Shown here: positions 25,959-34,529 of the stretch, one piece after another
Position numbering within the stretch: the stretch's first letter is position 1
Layout of the letters: each line of letters opens with the position of its first letter
Assembly (NCBI GenBank): GCA_963834015.1
Contig: CAWIAG010000002.1
Coordinates: 1 to 64,000 of the forward strand
Source: FEN-1297 sp963834015
Lineage (GTDB): Bacteria > Bacteroidota > Ignavibacteria > Ignavibacteriales > Ignavibacteriaceae
Reading direction: 5' to 3'
DNA length: 64,000 nt
The notes under the pieces: generated by a model
Told to the model about the DNA's origin: nothing
The model's input: the letters and a program-made list of their open reading frames with translations, nothing else
Databases searched by the model: none
Program-made: the position numbers and the translations under genes

Positions 25959-26039
25959 TATTCTATCCCTTATTTCATTTTTCAGTTACACAAGTCTGTA
26001 CATACTGCTGTGTAATGGGGTGTGTAATTACTGTGTAAT
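25912..26039 (+). repeat. iteron-like TGTGTAAT repeats
   Basis: The octamer TGTGTAAT, usually preceded by C, occurs five times in 128 bp (near 25913, 25924, 26009, 26021, 26032). One inverted TTACACA lies at 25985-25991. The array abuts the stop codon of a replication-type DNA-binding gene. Direct repeats beside an initiator gene are the hallmark of plasmid or element origins, so this may be an origin relic. Spacing is irregular, which argues against a working iteron array. Confidence 0.5.
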
Positions 26040-26042
26040 GAG

Positions 26043-26987
26043 CTAAGGAATTTCACAAAATAGCTCCTGTATAGTTCTACCGAGACTTGTTCCTTCAATA
26101 CTTCCTTTAGGTGGCCTTCCCGTAAAGCGCATTTTATTCGCAATTGCAAATTGTACATCTTTAGCTTCCCAAGATTTTAATCTACTTTTTATATCAAAAT
26201 ACTTTTGATCTTCATACCGTAGAGATGTTTTAGCTCTATCAGGTTCTGTCCAATAGCTTATAAACCGCTCCCGCATACCGATATCAAACTCTAATTCATT
26301 ATTAACATCATTTATGAATTTTTCTTCCCTTTCATCAAAAGAAAGATTATGAATTGAGGTCTTGGGGGAAAGTAGGAGGGTTTCCCCTCCTCCTTTTATT
26401 ATTTCCTTATTTTCTTTATTATCCTTATTATCTTTATTACAGTTTATGACCCTTTGATGTTCCGTTAACGTTCCTTTACTGTTCTCTCGCCCTACCGTCT
26501 GCGTACCTGAATCAGTAACTTCATTCCCGTAACCCTCTATTTCATAATCGCTTATCTGTACTCCCGCTGTACCTTGAACTGTTCCCGTATTTGTACAAAT
26601 ACTTGGAGCAACTTGAGAATTTGAAAAACTATTATAATACTCAAAGTTTACTAATGTGATGATTGTTATTCCCTGGCTAATGTCGGTTGATATCATGTTT
26701 TCATTTCGCAAATATTTTAAATAATTCCGAACTTTGTGCCTTGATTTCCAACCCCATGCTTCTTGCAAGAAACTTTCTGCGCCGATAAGCTGACCCCGCC
26801 CTCATCTTACCGGTGTGAGTTTTATTAGTCTTGTAGTTTTGCCTTGTGAGTAGCGAGCATTAGCGATGAGCCATAACCAAGCTTCATACTTACTAAACTC
26901 TCTTTGTTCTCTCCATAGTGCATGCTCAAACGATGAACGCGCCAAGGGTACAAAGCCCCTTATATTTTGATCTTCTAATTCCTTCAT
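26043..26987 (-). pseudogene. replication-module wHTH protein with in-frame TGA
   Basis: Two open frames lie in the same reading frame, split by one TGA at about residue 62. The first encodes GFVPLARSSFEHALWREQREF and WLWLIANARYSQGK. The second continues GRGQLIGAESFLQEAWGWKS, then RHKVRNYLKYLRNENMI, a winged helix. Together they match the layout of phage and element proteins that begin 'F-P-LARS-FEH-LW' and contain a GQ-hS-R-L-x-x-WGW-S wHTH, usually in replication modules. A CGA-to-TGA change would explain the stop. The C-terminal half has a low-complexity Asn/Lys stretch (CNKDNKDNKENKE). The protein is probably not made at full length. Confidence 0.7.
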
Positions 26988-26994
26988 CTTTGCC

Positions 26995-27393
26995 TCAGTT
27001 ATTTAGAAAATTATCATAATCAGTAAACGTAATTCTAATTAGTTCTATGCCAATATCTGCAGTTATTAGTCCGTCACTATTTAAGAGATTCAAAAACTCC
27101 TTTACTTTGCGATTTGATTTCAAACCAAAGAGTTTTTTCAAGCACTCTGTTGAAATTACAAATTGTCCCCTTTTGAGCTTTAATTCTGAAATTGTAATCT
27201 CTCGGTGAAGAGCATAACTTCGTAGTAATGTTTTTGCAGAATTAAAACTCTCTACATCGTATAGATTTAAACTCAATAGTGGATCAACCGGGCCGGTAGG
27301 GATATAAGCAATACGTCCTTCGCCATTTAATGTTCCGATCAGTCCGAGTGTTTCTGTCTTTGTATTTGAATATTTATCCGTTATAGATTTCAT
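26995..27393 (-). CDS. small winged-helix protein, replication module
   Basis: The 132-aa product ends in a winged helix: ITISELKLKRGQFVIS, TECLKKLFGLKSNRKVKEFL, NLLNSDGLITADIG. This resembles the wHTH of its downstream neighbour, so the two may have arisen by duplication or be subunits of one origin-binding machine. The N-terminal 60 residues are unrecognised. The stop is seven bases before the start of the next gene, so they form an operon. A purine-rich GGAG-type site precedes the ATG. Confidence 0.6.
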   Translation of the reverse strand: MKSITDKYSNTKTETLGLIGTLNGEGRIAYIPTGPVDPLLSLNLYDVESFNSAKTLLRSYALHREITISELKLKRGQFVISTECLKKLFGLKSNRKVKEFLNLLNSDGLITADIGIELIRITFTDYDNFLNN

Positions 27394-27953
27394 TTTATTC
27401 TCCTTTGTTTTTGTTTATGAATTTACTTTTTAAGCTTTAGCTATTTATTGCTTTGTTCGCTATTAACTGCCGTAGCACCGATTTAATAGTGACCTCCGTC
27501 ACTTGATGGACACCGAATATGACGCGTTGACCTTTTTTCTTTTCATCCTATTTCCTTTCTGTAATTTTGTTGCTAAGGTGTTAAATAATTTGACAACGTA
27601 ACATACATAAAAAATGTACTTACATGCAACACTTTTTTTAAAAAGATGATTTAATCAAATATTGCTAATTAGGATCATTTTCAATATAATAATGATTATT
27701 GATTGAACTATAGAACAAAATCAACTTATTAGTAGTTAACCTTGCTCTTAAAGTATAATTATCAATGTATCTTGTTTTTGTCTTAGAGGAGCCTTATCTT
27801 AGCAATAATGATTACAGACTTGATTCAAAGGATGAAAAACGTAATAATGGACTGTAAATAGGCAAATATATGTGGTGTAAACAACGTCAATCATTCTTTG
27901 GATAAAGTTAAATACTAATAATTCTAAAAATCTCTTTCAGATTACAAACTAAT
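27394..27953. other. divergent intergenic region, about 560 bp
   Basis: This AT-rich spacer between the wHTH operon (minus) and the recombinase-type gene (plus) has no gene that I can support. A short hairpin, GTGACCTCCGTCAC, lies near 27490. No resolvase catalytic domain is encoded upstream of 27954 in any frame I checked. Confidence 0.4.
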
Positions 27954-28946
27954 GTGAGCAAAATTATGAAAACAAATTGGTCAGGCGGCGGAGTACCATA
28001 TGGGTATTCATACAATAAAGAAATCAATAAACTTGAGACAAACAAAGAAGAGAAAAAAGTTCTTCAAAGAATTTTTACCTTGGCTTCAGAAGGATATGGA
28101 GTTCAAAAAATAGCAAATGACCTTAACAGCCGTGGAATAACAAACAGGAGTGGCGGGAAATGGTCTTCTACAACAATCACCTATATGCTTCACCCGGTAC
28201 GTCTAAAATTTTATTGTGGTATACGTGACAACGAAAGAGGTAATTGGGAACCTCTATTAAGCGAACAGCTATTTAACAAAATTCCGCAACATGAAACCTT
28301 AACTCAGTCCTCCAAAAAGAAAATCAATAGAAAAGAATTCCTTCTTTCTGGAACGAATATCTTCATTTGCGGTCATTGTAAAGGTAATGTTAAAGCTTCA
28401 GTAACGACAAGAAACAACGGAGATAAACAGACAAAGAATACTTATTATTTGTGCGGTCATCGACAAACACGAGGTATATCACAGTGTACGAGTTCCAAAT
28501 TGCATAGGCAGGATACAATCGATAGGCTTGTTCTGGATGATCTAAAAGTTCAACTTAGCTCAAAAAATGCATTTTTCATTAGCGAATATATAACCAAATT
28601 ACAGAATAATCTGGAAGACAAAATTTTTAATTTAGTTAAAGAATCTTACGATAACTTACCTCTTAAAGAGAATATTAAAGAGGAAAACTTTATTGACAGT
28701 GATAAAATTTTAGAAAACCTTAGGGAAAAGCTGAAGGAGTTTTCATATTTTTTTTCAGAAGACGTTCATCCAATTATAACCCCAATGCTATCCTTCGATG
28801 ATCACCGGAAGGCTGTCGTTCGAAACATACGTAAAATTTATTTATACTCTGACCGTCTTGAGATATTTTATAAATTTCCTATAAACAAAATGCTCGAATT
28901 CAGGAATATGTTTGATTTAAAAAAAACGATAAAGGAGAATCTATAA
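27954..28946 (+). CDS. large serine recombinase without its catalytic domain
   Basis: The product starts directly in the 'Recombinase' domain: GVPYGYSYNKEINKLETNKEE, VLQRIFTLASEGYGVQKIAN and LNSRGITNRSGGKWSSTTI. It then has a zinc-ribbon domain with CGHC and CGH...C (about 145-185), and ends in a basic helical region. The N-terminal resolvase domain with the catalytic serine is absent. The protein could bind att-like DNA but not recombine it. Start is GTG at 27954 or ATG at 27966. The stop overlaps the next ATG (TAATG). It is either a truncated remnant or a repurposed DNA-binding protein; the intact frame and coupled neighbour favour a retained role. Confidence 0.75.
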   Translation: MSKIMKTNWSGGGVPYGYSYNKEINKLETNKEEKKVLQRIFTLASEGYGVQKIANDLNSRGITNRSGGKWSSTTITYMLHPVRLKFYCGIRDNERGNWEPLLSEQLFNKIPQHETLTQSSKKKINRKEFLLSGTNIFICGHCKGNVKASVTTRNNGDKQTKNTYYLCGHRQTRGISQCTSSKLHRQDTIDRLVLDDLKVQLSSKNAFFISEYITKLQNNLEDKIFNLVKESYDNLPLKENIKEENFIDSDKILENLREKLKEFSYFFSEDVHPIITPMLSFDDHRKAVVRNIRKIYLYSDRLEIFYKFPINKMLEFRNMFDLKKTIKENL

Positions 28947-29137
28947 TGGCTTTGATTAAATGCAAGGAATGTCAAAAAGAAATTAGTAATGAAGCTGTAT
29001 CGTGCCCTCATTGTGGAGTGCAGGTAAATAAATCTCCGGGCATGAAGCTTATTACTAAACTTTCATGGATAGGCTTGGTCGGTATGGTTATCTGGTGGAT
29101 AATCCAAATTGTGTCTGTCTCCAACATGGATAAATAG
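28946..29137 (+). CDS. small zinc-ribbon membrane protein
   Basis: In 63 residues there is a zinc ribbon (CKECQKEISNEAVSCPHCG) followed by one transmembrane helix (about 38-56, IGLVGMVIWWIIQIV). Its ATG overlaps the stop codon of the recombinase-type gene, so it is translationally coupled to it. The arrangement of zinc ribbon plus membrane anchor is common in small bacterial proteins of unknown role. Confidence 0.7.
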   Translation: MALIKCKECQKEISNEAVSCPHCGVQVNKSPGMKLITKLSWIGLVGMVIWWIIQIVSVSNMDK

Positions 29138-29159
29138 TTGAGAGTATCAGGGAAACGTC

Positions 29160-29425
29160 AGGCTTCCAAGAGGATTATTCCAACGTGACAATACTATATG
29201 GGTTAGGAATTATAACCTTCAATGAGAATGCTTTATTAAAATGTTATCTCACTACCCTGAAGGTGAATGCTATAAATCATACCCTGTAACCTCAAACTTA
29301 AAAAAATAGAAGTGATAATGAAGCATCCATCTATTCAAAATTTAAGGCAACTAATTGAGTGTAAGACTACCTAAAGGATTATTTCAGCGTGGCAAAACTA
29401 TATAGGTTAGATTTTATAATCCTCG
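29160..29425. repeat. diverged direct repeat pair
   Basis: Two segments of about 50 bp, near 29170-29218 and 29372-29420, share AGGATTATT, CGTG-CAA-ACTATAT and GGTTAG...TTATAA in the same order. They are separated by about 200 bp and lie in noncoding DNA just before the integrase relic. The function is unknown. Confidence 0.45.
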
Positions 29426-29721
29426 GGTTGGGCGTACCGTGCATCTGTCAACCGGCTATCCGGCAGACAAGGCTTATATATCTTAAGCTAAAGTATTTAA
29501 GCAAGAAAAAATAAAAGAAGCTAAACTACCTCGTACCATATCAATTGTTAGTTTCCATCTTAAGGGTCTGCTATCTGAATTCTATGAAAAAAAATGTCTC
29601 GGCTTCAACAAAATTGGTTTATGAACGTGCAACAAATACGCTGTTCAATGCCCTTGGGGATAGACCGTTTTTTGAATATACTAAACTGGGACTTGAAGAC
29701 TTCAGTGGATTAACAGAATAA
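29415..29721 (+). pseudogene. tyrosine recombinase relic (N-terminal part)
   Basis: Reading frames joined by one stop and one frameshift encode RTVHLSTGYPADKAYIS, AKVFKQEKIKEAKLPRTIS, then NVSASTKLVYERATNTLFNA and LGDRPFFEYTKLGLEDF. This is the arm-binding and core-binding (SAM-like) part of a phage-type integrase. The catalytic domain is missing, and the frame ends in TAA at 29721. It lies about 500 bp before the L2 element end, as expected of the integrase of a now-dead unit. Confidence 0.75.
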
Positions 29722-29739
29722 GAATAGTGTAAAAAAATG

Positions 29740-30489
29740 AGGTTGGCAAGTATCTTTCTGGAGTTATTTGTCCAGCGATCACCCATACCAGCCTCTAAAC
29801 AAAAATAAGTTTAAGAAAGAAATGAAGTAGACAAGTATCTTTCCTTTCCTACTGAGTTGGCGATCAACCTTATCAACCTCATTTTCGTTGATACTAAGTT
29901 AGCAGATTGGTCTGATAAAGTCAAAAGTAAATTATTAAAGGACAAAAGACAGTATGTTCAGAATTAACGTCCCCGAAACAGGGTTAGAAAAGGTTGTTTT
30001 ATTTTAGAATCTAAAATTAAAGAGGCTTTTTATGAATAGAATTTTATATAAAAGGAAGTCCTTCATATATGTTAGTTAAGATCATAATGATATTTCTGAA
30101 AGAAAACCTTTAAAGCCATTTCAAAGATTTTACGAAGCGGACAATTATATTTGAACCGGATACGGCTGATGTGGCATCAGCCGACAAGCTTTAATACCAT
30201 TAGAATTTCAAACGAATTTACTGAAGTACTTAACTATTTCCTTAACGATTGATAATTATGATTATTGATTTAATGAATAACAAAATAGTTGACCAGTATA
30301 TTTCCGCTTTACCTCCCCAGCGGCGATCAACCTGCACCAACCTCTAAAGCAAAATTCAATTTATTATATAGATTAATCAAATAATGTTATTAAATTTAAT
30401 TGAATTCTTTGGTTGTACAAAAAAGGAATGAGGTCGACAAGTATCTTTTTAGAATTAATTGTCCAGCGATCAACCTTATCGATCTCATT
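29740..30489 (+). repeat. cluster of structured ~60-bp repeats
   Basis: Four copies lie at about 29740-29802, 29824-29884, 30286-30346 and 30430-30489; a fifth is at 1862-1921. Each begins near GAGGTTGACAAGTATCTTTC and ends near GGCGATCAACCT...CAACCTC, so the ends (GAGGTTG/CAACCTC) are complementary and the transcript or single strand could fold. The central 15-20 bases vary. Copies near 29890 and 30500 are followed by a shared AAGTTAGCAGATTGG. No coding frame is present. Confidence 0.6.
30157..30346 (+). repeat. element-end repeat, copy L2
   Basis: It begins with the hairpin GGCTGATGTGGCATCAGCC (8-bp stem), then after ~45 bases AGTACTTAACTATTTCC, and continues to the CAACCTGCACCAACCTC end shared with L1. 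The hairpin and spacing are shared with L3 at 41384-41470. The three sites look like homologous termini of related integrated units. Confidence 0.6.
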
Positions 30490-30780
30490 ATTATTGACAT
30501 TAAGTTAGCAGATTGGTTTGATAATCATTAACGAACAGCGGTCTTATTATTAGGCCCTTGCCCAACATATCGATAAAGCAAAACCGTAATTGCTAATTAC
30601 TTATTGAAAATAAAATACAAAGTTAGATTATCTTATGATAGAGCATCAAATCAATTTATTATGAAATCAATAATTCCCGCATTATATCTTATGCATTATT
30701 AATAGTTAACAATTAATAATATTAGTTTCACACTTGTTACACAGACCACCATAGTTATATCCATAGCTCTTAATTTTATT
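30490..30780. other. AT-rich intergenic spacer
   Basis: After the repeat cluster this spacer precedes the C-terminal end of the FISUMP gene. No gene, terminator hairpin or further repeat is evident. Confidence 0.35.
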
Positions 30781-31422
30781 TCAATTTGTACTATCCTTTA
30801 CGCAACGAACGCTAAACCCAAAATCTTTAACATTGAAGTCCAAGTAAATTCTACTACCACGGTGGTACAGGTACAAGTCATCCGCATTGCCAGTATCGTA
30901 CTCAGTAGAACTCCAAAAATAAGTGTGGTAATCTAAATCGTAGAATGCACCATTGTAATAGCGGAGGCCCTCCAAAAGTGCAGAAAAGCCACTTCTGTTT
31001 GTGCCTGCTCCGTTACCTAATCCCTTCCCTATCTCTTTCAATGCATTTCCATCTTCATTCACTGCTGCTTCTAATGTCTCAAATTCTGCTTTCGTAGGTA
31101 TGTGCCAGCCTTCCGGGGCCAATCCTCTAGGATCATTTACCGCATACCAATTATATAGTTTACCATATTTTTTACTATTTGCCGTCTTATTTTCGTAATA
31201 ACACCAAGCTCCAGTTGTTAGTTTTGACCACTGTACTGAACCTTGTACTTCCGGTATAGAATCGCCATTACGAAAGTGATCAACATTCAAGTTTTCAGCC
31301 ATCCAAATCTGATTGCCAATTTTTACTGATTTGATTTCCCCTTGGGCAATTAGGTTATTTGCATTAAATAATAAAATAAAGTCCAATGTAATTATTGTAA
31401 ATAATTTTACTATTTTGATCAT
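30781..31422 (-). CDS. exported FISUMP-domain protein, paralogue 1
   Basis: A signal peptide (residues 1-27, ending NLIAQ) is followed by a FISUMP domain: VKIGNQIWMAENLNVDHFRNG, GAWCYYEN, KYGKLYNWYAVNDPRGLAPEG, WHIPTKAEFETLE, GFSALLEGLRYYNGAF, YFWSSTEYD and a final GFSVRCVKD. The domain is abundant in Fibrobacter and the FCB group; its function is unknown and it is assumed to be extracellular. It is one of two paralogues in this run (the other at 34994). Nearly every gene between here and 40.3 kb encodes an exported or membrane product. Confidence 0.9.
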   Translation of the reverse strand: MIKIVKLFTIITLDFILLFNANNLIAQGEIKSVKIGNQIWMAENLNVDHFRNGDSIPEVQGSVQWSKLTTGAWCYYENKTANSKKYGKLYNWYAVNDPRGLAPEGWHIPTKAEFETLEAAVNEDGNALKEIGKGLGNGAGTNRSGFSALLEGLRYYNGAFYDLDYHTYFWSSTEYDTGNADDLYLYHRGSRIYLDFNVKDFGFSVRCVKDSTN

Positions 31423-31603
31423 TTTTAACTCCTAAAAGTCATTTTAATTTTCAATTAACAATATAACTATCAGTGCAACCCTTAACTGCGAACCAATGTT
31501 GAGAAATCAATCATAATTCCACTAAATAAAACCGCGACGAAGATATGGTCGTTATGAAGCGCTAATTAGAACACAGTCAATTTAATAGGTTCTTTATTGA
31601 TAT

Positions 31604-31975
31604 TTATTTTTTTTCAATCAAACCAAAGAAATTAGTGACGGCTGTTATTGCATAACCAATAAATGCTAAAATTGCTCCAAATCTTAATTCAATTCCTCCA
31701 TTTTTACTATGTGCAATTAAATAGGCAATTAATAGGGCTATGGCCCCTACAATTGCGATTGCAATTAAATGTAAATGTTTTTTAAAAAAGAATATTATTA
31801 TTCCACAAATAAGTGCGATTATAATAAAAAGTTTTATATCTGCCCCAATACTGTTATCTTGAATTATTTGTAAACCATTCATATTGGTATCGCCACAACC
31901 GACAACAGGGGCAAATAAAATACAAACTATAACCATTATTGCGCCTAAATATGATAATAATTTTTTGTTGTTCAT
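31604..31975 (-). CDS. small four-helix membrane protein
   Basis: In 123 residues there are four hydrophobic segments (about 8-25, 44-62, 68-86 and 95-115) and short loops. One loop between helices 1 and 2 has VVGCGDTNMNGLQ. No family is recognised. It lies in the same orientation as the flanking FISUMP and YD-repeat-like genes, with gaps of 70-180 bp, and may be transcribed with them. A purine-rich GGAG stands before the ATG. Confidence 0.6.
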   Translation of the reverse strand: MNNKKLLSYLGAIMVIVCILFAPVVGCGDTNMNGLQIIQDNSIGADIKLFIIIALICGIIIFFFKKHLHLIAIAIVGAIALLIAYLIAHSKNGGIELRFGAILAFIGYAITAVTNFFGLIEKK

Positions 31976-32048
31976 TTTGTTTCTCCTTTTAAGTTTTCTA
32001 TGTGTTTGCTTTCATTTCATTTGTTTAAAATAATCAAATAATAAATAG

Positions 32049-32819
32049 TTATTTCGAATAGTATTCAATTTCTCTCTCTGTTATTGTGTAAGGATTATCG
32101 CTATCATTATGATACTCATTTTTGATTAGCCAATTACCTTTACTGTCATAGTTATCATATTTGTATATAGTTTTACTAGTAAGCTCACCATTAGAGTAAT
32201 TACTACATTCGCTCACATTCCCTCTATTATCATATTTGTAAATTATCATAAATTTTTTATGATAAAATAAATCATCGGAATTAACTTCAATTAGATTACC
32301 TTTGACATCAGATTTTATAGTATCAGTATCCATCAAACTACCGTCTTTGTATGATTGATATTGTTTTTTTTCAATTAGATTTCTTTTATCATCATATTTG
32401 TAAGTGTATTTATATTCAAGACTACCAGACGATGAATACTCATTTGCTTCAATAATATTTCCTTTATTAGCATATATGTAGTTGTATTTTGTATTGACTG
32501 GTGTCCCGTCTGAATTAAGGGTTCGCTCTTCAATCATCTTTCCATTGTAATCATATTTTTTGAAACTAGAAAATCGAGATGATTCATAATAATATTCTTG
32601 AATCGGATTTCCTTTAAGATCATATGCGCAGAAATCTTCATTCCATAATTCTTTTTTATCAATTATTACATTACCATTGTATGTATAGACAGATATACTG
32701 CGCACACTTCCTTTGAAATTTTTTATTTTTAGATTAGCTTGAATATCAGTTTGTGCATATGAGATAGAAAGAAAAACGATTAAAATGGCACCAAGTATAT
32801 TGATTAAATACAGTTTCAT
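32049..32819 (-). CDS. exported YD-repeat-like protein, paralogue 1
   Basis: A signal peptide (1-22, ending ISYAQ) is followed by tandem short strands of the type 'Y-D-x-x-GN-I-E...Y-S-GSL-x-K-x-Y-KYD': KYDYNGKMIEERTLNSDGT, YANKGNIIEANEYSSSGSL, KYDDKRNLIEKKQYQ and KYDNRGNVSECSNY. This recalls RHS/YD or WG-type beta-repeat proteins, without the toxin tip of RHS. A related gene is at 36423, and both end REIEYYSK. Exported location is confident; role is unknown. Confidence 0.75.
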   Translation of the reverse strand: MKLYLINILGAILIVFLSISYAQTDIQANLKIKNFKGSVRSISVYTYNGNVIIDKKELWNEDFCAYDLKGNPIQEYYYESSRFSSFKKYDYNGKMIEERTLNSDGTPVNTKYNYIYANKGNIIEANEYSSSGSLEYKYTYKYDDKRNLIEKKQYQSYKDGSLMDTDTIKSDVKGNLIEVNSDDLFYHKKFMIIYKYDNRGNVSECSNYSNGELTSKTIYKYDNYDSKGNWLIKNEYHNDSDNPYTITEREIEYYSK

Positions 32820-33084
32820 TATGATCTCCTACTATTTATTTGTGTACTAACTATTAATTAAGTGGATTAAGCTGTATGCCTATTTTGCATGTTAACCCGA
32901 AATAATTTATGTCTAATAAATTAAAATTCTTAAAATCAGTGAAATCCTGTTGTCTAATAATCTTATCAGCGGGGAATACATACTGCCAATTATAATCTTT
33001 GTACTAAGCCGGATATTTATTGTTTATGCTGAACCCCTTCAGCTAGACAGGTTTTTCCATAATTTAAGGTGGATAAATTAGGCA

Positions 33085-33852
33085 TTAATTATATTTATTA
33101 TTTAAGAATATATCAGCCGGTGTTTTATATTTCAGAGACTGATGCATTCTTTTGTTGTTATAAAAATAGAAATAATTTTTCATTCCTTCAAACAGTTCCG
33201 TAATAGTCCGATATTCCTTCAGGTAAATGTCCTCATATTTTAAGCTTCTCCATAATCGTTCTATGAAAATATTATCTAAAGCTCTGCCCTTAGAATCCAT
33301 ACTTAATTTTATCTTGTTGTCCAGTACTTTGTTGACAAAACTCAAGCTGGTAAACTGGCTGCCCTGGTCGGTGTTGAATATTTCCGGTTTACCTGACCTT
33401 AATGCTTTATCAAGAGCGCTGAGACAGAAATGAACATCAAGACTGTTGGATATTTCCCAAGACAGGACATATTTACTGAACCAGTCCATTACTGCAACAA
33501 GATAAGCAAAGTTTTTATACATCGGGATATATGTAATATCTGTACTCCATACCTGATTTGTTTTTGTTATGCTTACATTTCGCAGCAAGTAAGGAAATAT
33601 CAGATGATCCTTATTAGGTTTGCTAAGATTTACTTTCGGTGTAAGTGCCTGTATTCCCATTATTTGCATCAATCTGAGTATCCGTTTATGATTATATATT
33701 TCTCCATGATTTCTGAACTCCTGGGTTATTTTTCTGTAACCGTAAAAAGGACAATCTGTATATATTTTATCCATCCGTTTCATTATTTCGAGATCTTCGT
33801 CCGTTATACCTAACGGTTCAAAGTAATAACTCGAACGAGGTAAATTTATCAA
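33085..33852 (-). CDS. IS3-family transposase orfB (DDE integrase)
   Basis: OrfB carries the rve-type DDE core: VWSTDITYIPMYKNFAYLVAVMD (first Asp), IFNTDQGSQFTS (second Asp), and ALDNIFIERLWRSLKYEDIYL (Glu), ending KTPADIF. The frame is open upstream to about 33940 (STSHSVETLKGLIEPGYDYL), which supports production as an OrfAB fusion by -1 slippage on the nine-A run at the end of orfA. The independent start is therefore uncertain. Confidence 0.9.
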   Translation of the reverse strand: MINLPRSSYYFEPLGITDEDLEIMKRMDKIYTDCPFYGYRKITQEFRNHGEIYNHKRILRLMQIMGIQALTPKVNLSKPNKDHLIFPYLLRNVSITKTNQVWSTDITYIPMYKNFAYLVAVMDWFSKYVLSWEISNSLDVHFCLSALDKALRSGKPEIFNTDQGSQFTSLSFVNKVLDNKIKLSMDSKGRALDNIFIERLWRSLKYEDIYLKEYRTITELFEGMKNYFYFYNNKRMHQSLKYKTPADIFLNNKYN

Positions 33853-33913
33853 GGAACATTGCTCAGTTATGCTGAGATAGTCATAACCGGGCTCTATGAG
33901 CCCTTTGAGAGTT

Positions 33914-34204
33914 TCAACTGAATGGCTCGTACTTTTTTTTTAACCAGTCCACCTCAACCTGGAGTTTGCCGATCTGCCGGTACAACTGGTCTACCAACTC
34001 CGAACTTCCATCGGTTTTCGGTCCACGGGGGTTATCAAAAACGGAAGGCAGAATTTCAATCAACTGTTTCTTCCATTGGCTGATTTGATTCGGGTGAACT
34101 TTATACTCTTTTGCAATATCATTTATGCTTGTGAACCCCTTAATTGCTTCTAAAGCTATTTTTGCTTTGAGTTCGCTGCTGTAGCTTTTTCTTCTTGTTG
34201 ACAT
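33914..34204 (-). CDS. IS3-family transposase orfA
   Basis: OrfA (96 aa) has the helix-turn-helix of IS3 elements: SSELKAKIALEAIKGFTSIN, DIAKEYKVHPNQISQWKKQL, then a leucine-zipper region QLYRQIGKLQVEVDWLKKK. The gene ends in a run of nine A residues (33933-33941), a classical slippery site; a -1 shift there joins orfB. The ATG follows a GGAGG-like sequence. Confidence 0.9.
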   Translation of the reverse strand: MSTRRKSYSSELKAKIALEAIKGFTSINDIAKEYKVHPNQISQWKKQLIEILPSVFDNPRGPKTDGSSELVDQLYRQIGKLQVEVDWLKKKYEPFS

Positions 34205-34374
34205 ATTAGCCTCCTTTGGCTTATATAAATTTAAGATTTTTCCACCTTAAATTTTTGTCCAGTTTTTGGGGTTCACTATAGTTAATTCATAAGGCAACTT
34301 GGACTTATTTTTATTGACAAGTTCCGTATATAGAATAAGAACTGTCATTTAGAATAATAATCGATTACGCGTAT

Positions 34375-34515
34375 TTATATATCACTAACTACGCCATTCT
34401 CAAAATATCTTTGCTTTATATAATTACCCTCAATGTCAAAGTTGAATTCTCCAGTATTTTCCATATGAATACCTCTAATATATCTATAAGTATCGGCTGA
34501 GTAATCCAATTTGAA
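34375..34515 (-). pseudogene. C-terminal coding remnant
   Basis: One open frame without a start encodes LDYSADTYRYIRGIHMENTG, then EFNFDIEGNYIKQRYFENGV, and ends in TAA at 34375. The NTGEFNFDIEGNYIK style suggests the end of a small exported protein like its neighbours. It is probably a truncated gene left by rearrangement near the IS3 element. Confidence 0.45.
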
Positions 34516-34529
34516 TACTATTTGTCATT

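Larger units (their letters stand above)
33030..34275 (-). mobile_element. IS3-family insertion sequence
   Basis: The element is about 1246 bp with imperfect terminal inverted repeats. The left end is TGAACCCCTTCAGCTAGACA. The right end, on the other strand, is TGAACCCCAAAAACTGGACA. Both are followed by TTTAAGGTGGA. These are typical IS3 ends. No convincing 3-4 bp target duplication is visible (flanks ATGC and CTAT), so the flanks may have been rearranged. It carries orfA and orfB with a frameshift window and looks intact. Confidence 0.87.

Noticed and set aside
26780..26815. TGA recoded as an amino acid
   Set aside because: TGA acts as a normal stop elsewhere in the window (for example at the end of IS3 orfA), so a nonsense change is simpler.
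27700..27953. Missing resolvase catalytic domain for the 27954 gene
   Set aside because: All frames upstream are broken and show no serine-recombinase motif.
29740..30489. Integron attC sites and a cassette array
   Set aside because: The repeats begin with a GTTG end and finish with CAAC, the reverse of the attC core order, and no integron-type integrase or cassette ORFs lie between them.
33021..34280. Target-site duplication of the IS3 element
   Set aside because: The bases flanking the two TGAACCCC ends do not match, so no duplication can be claimed.
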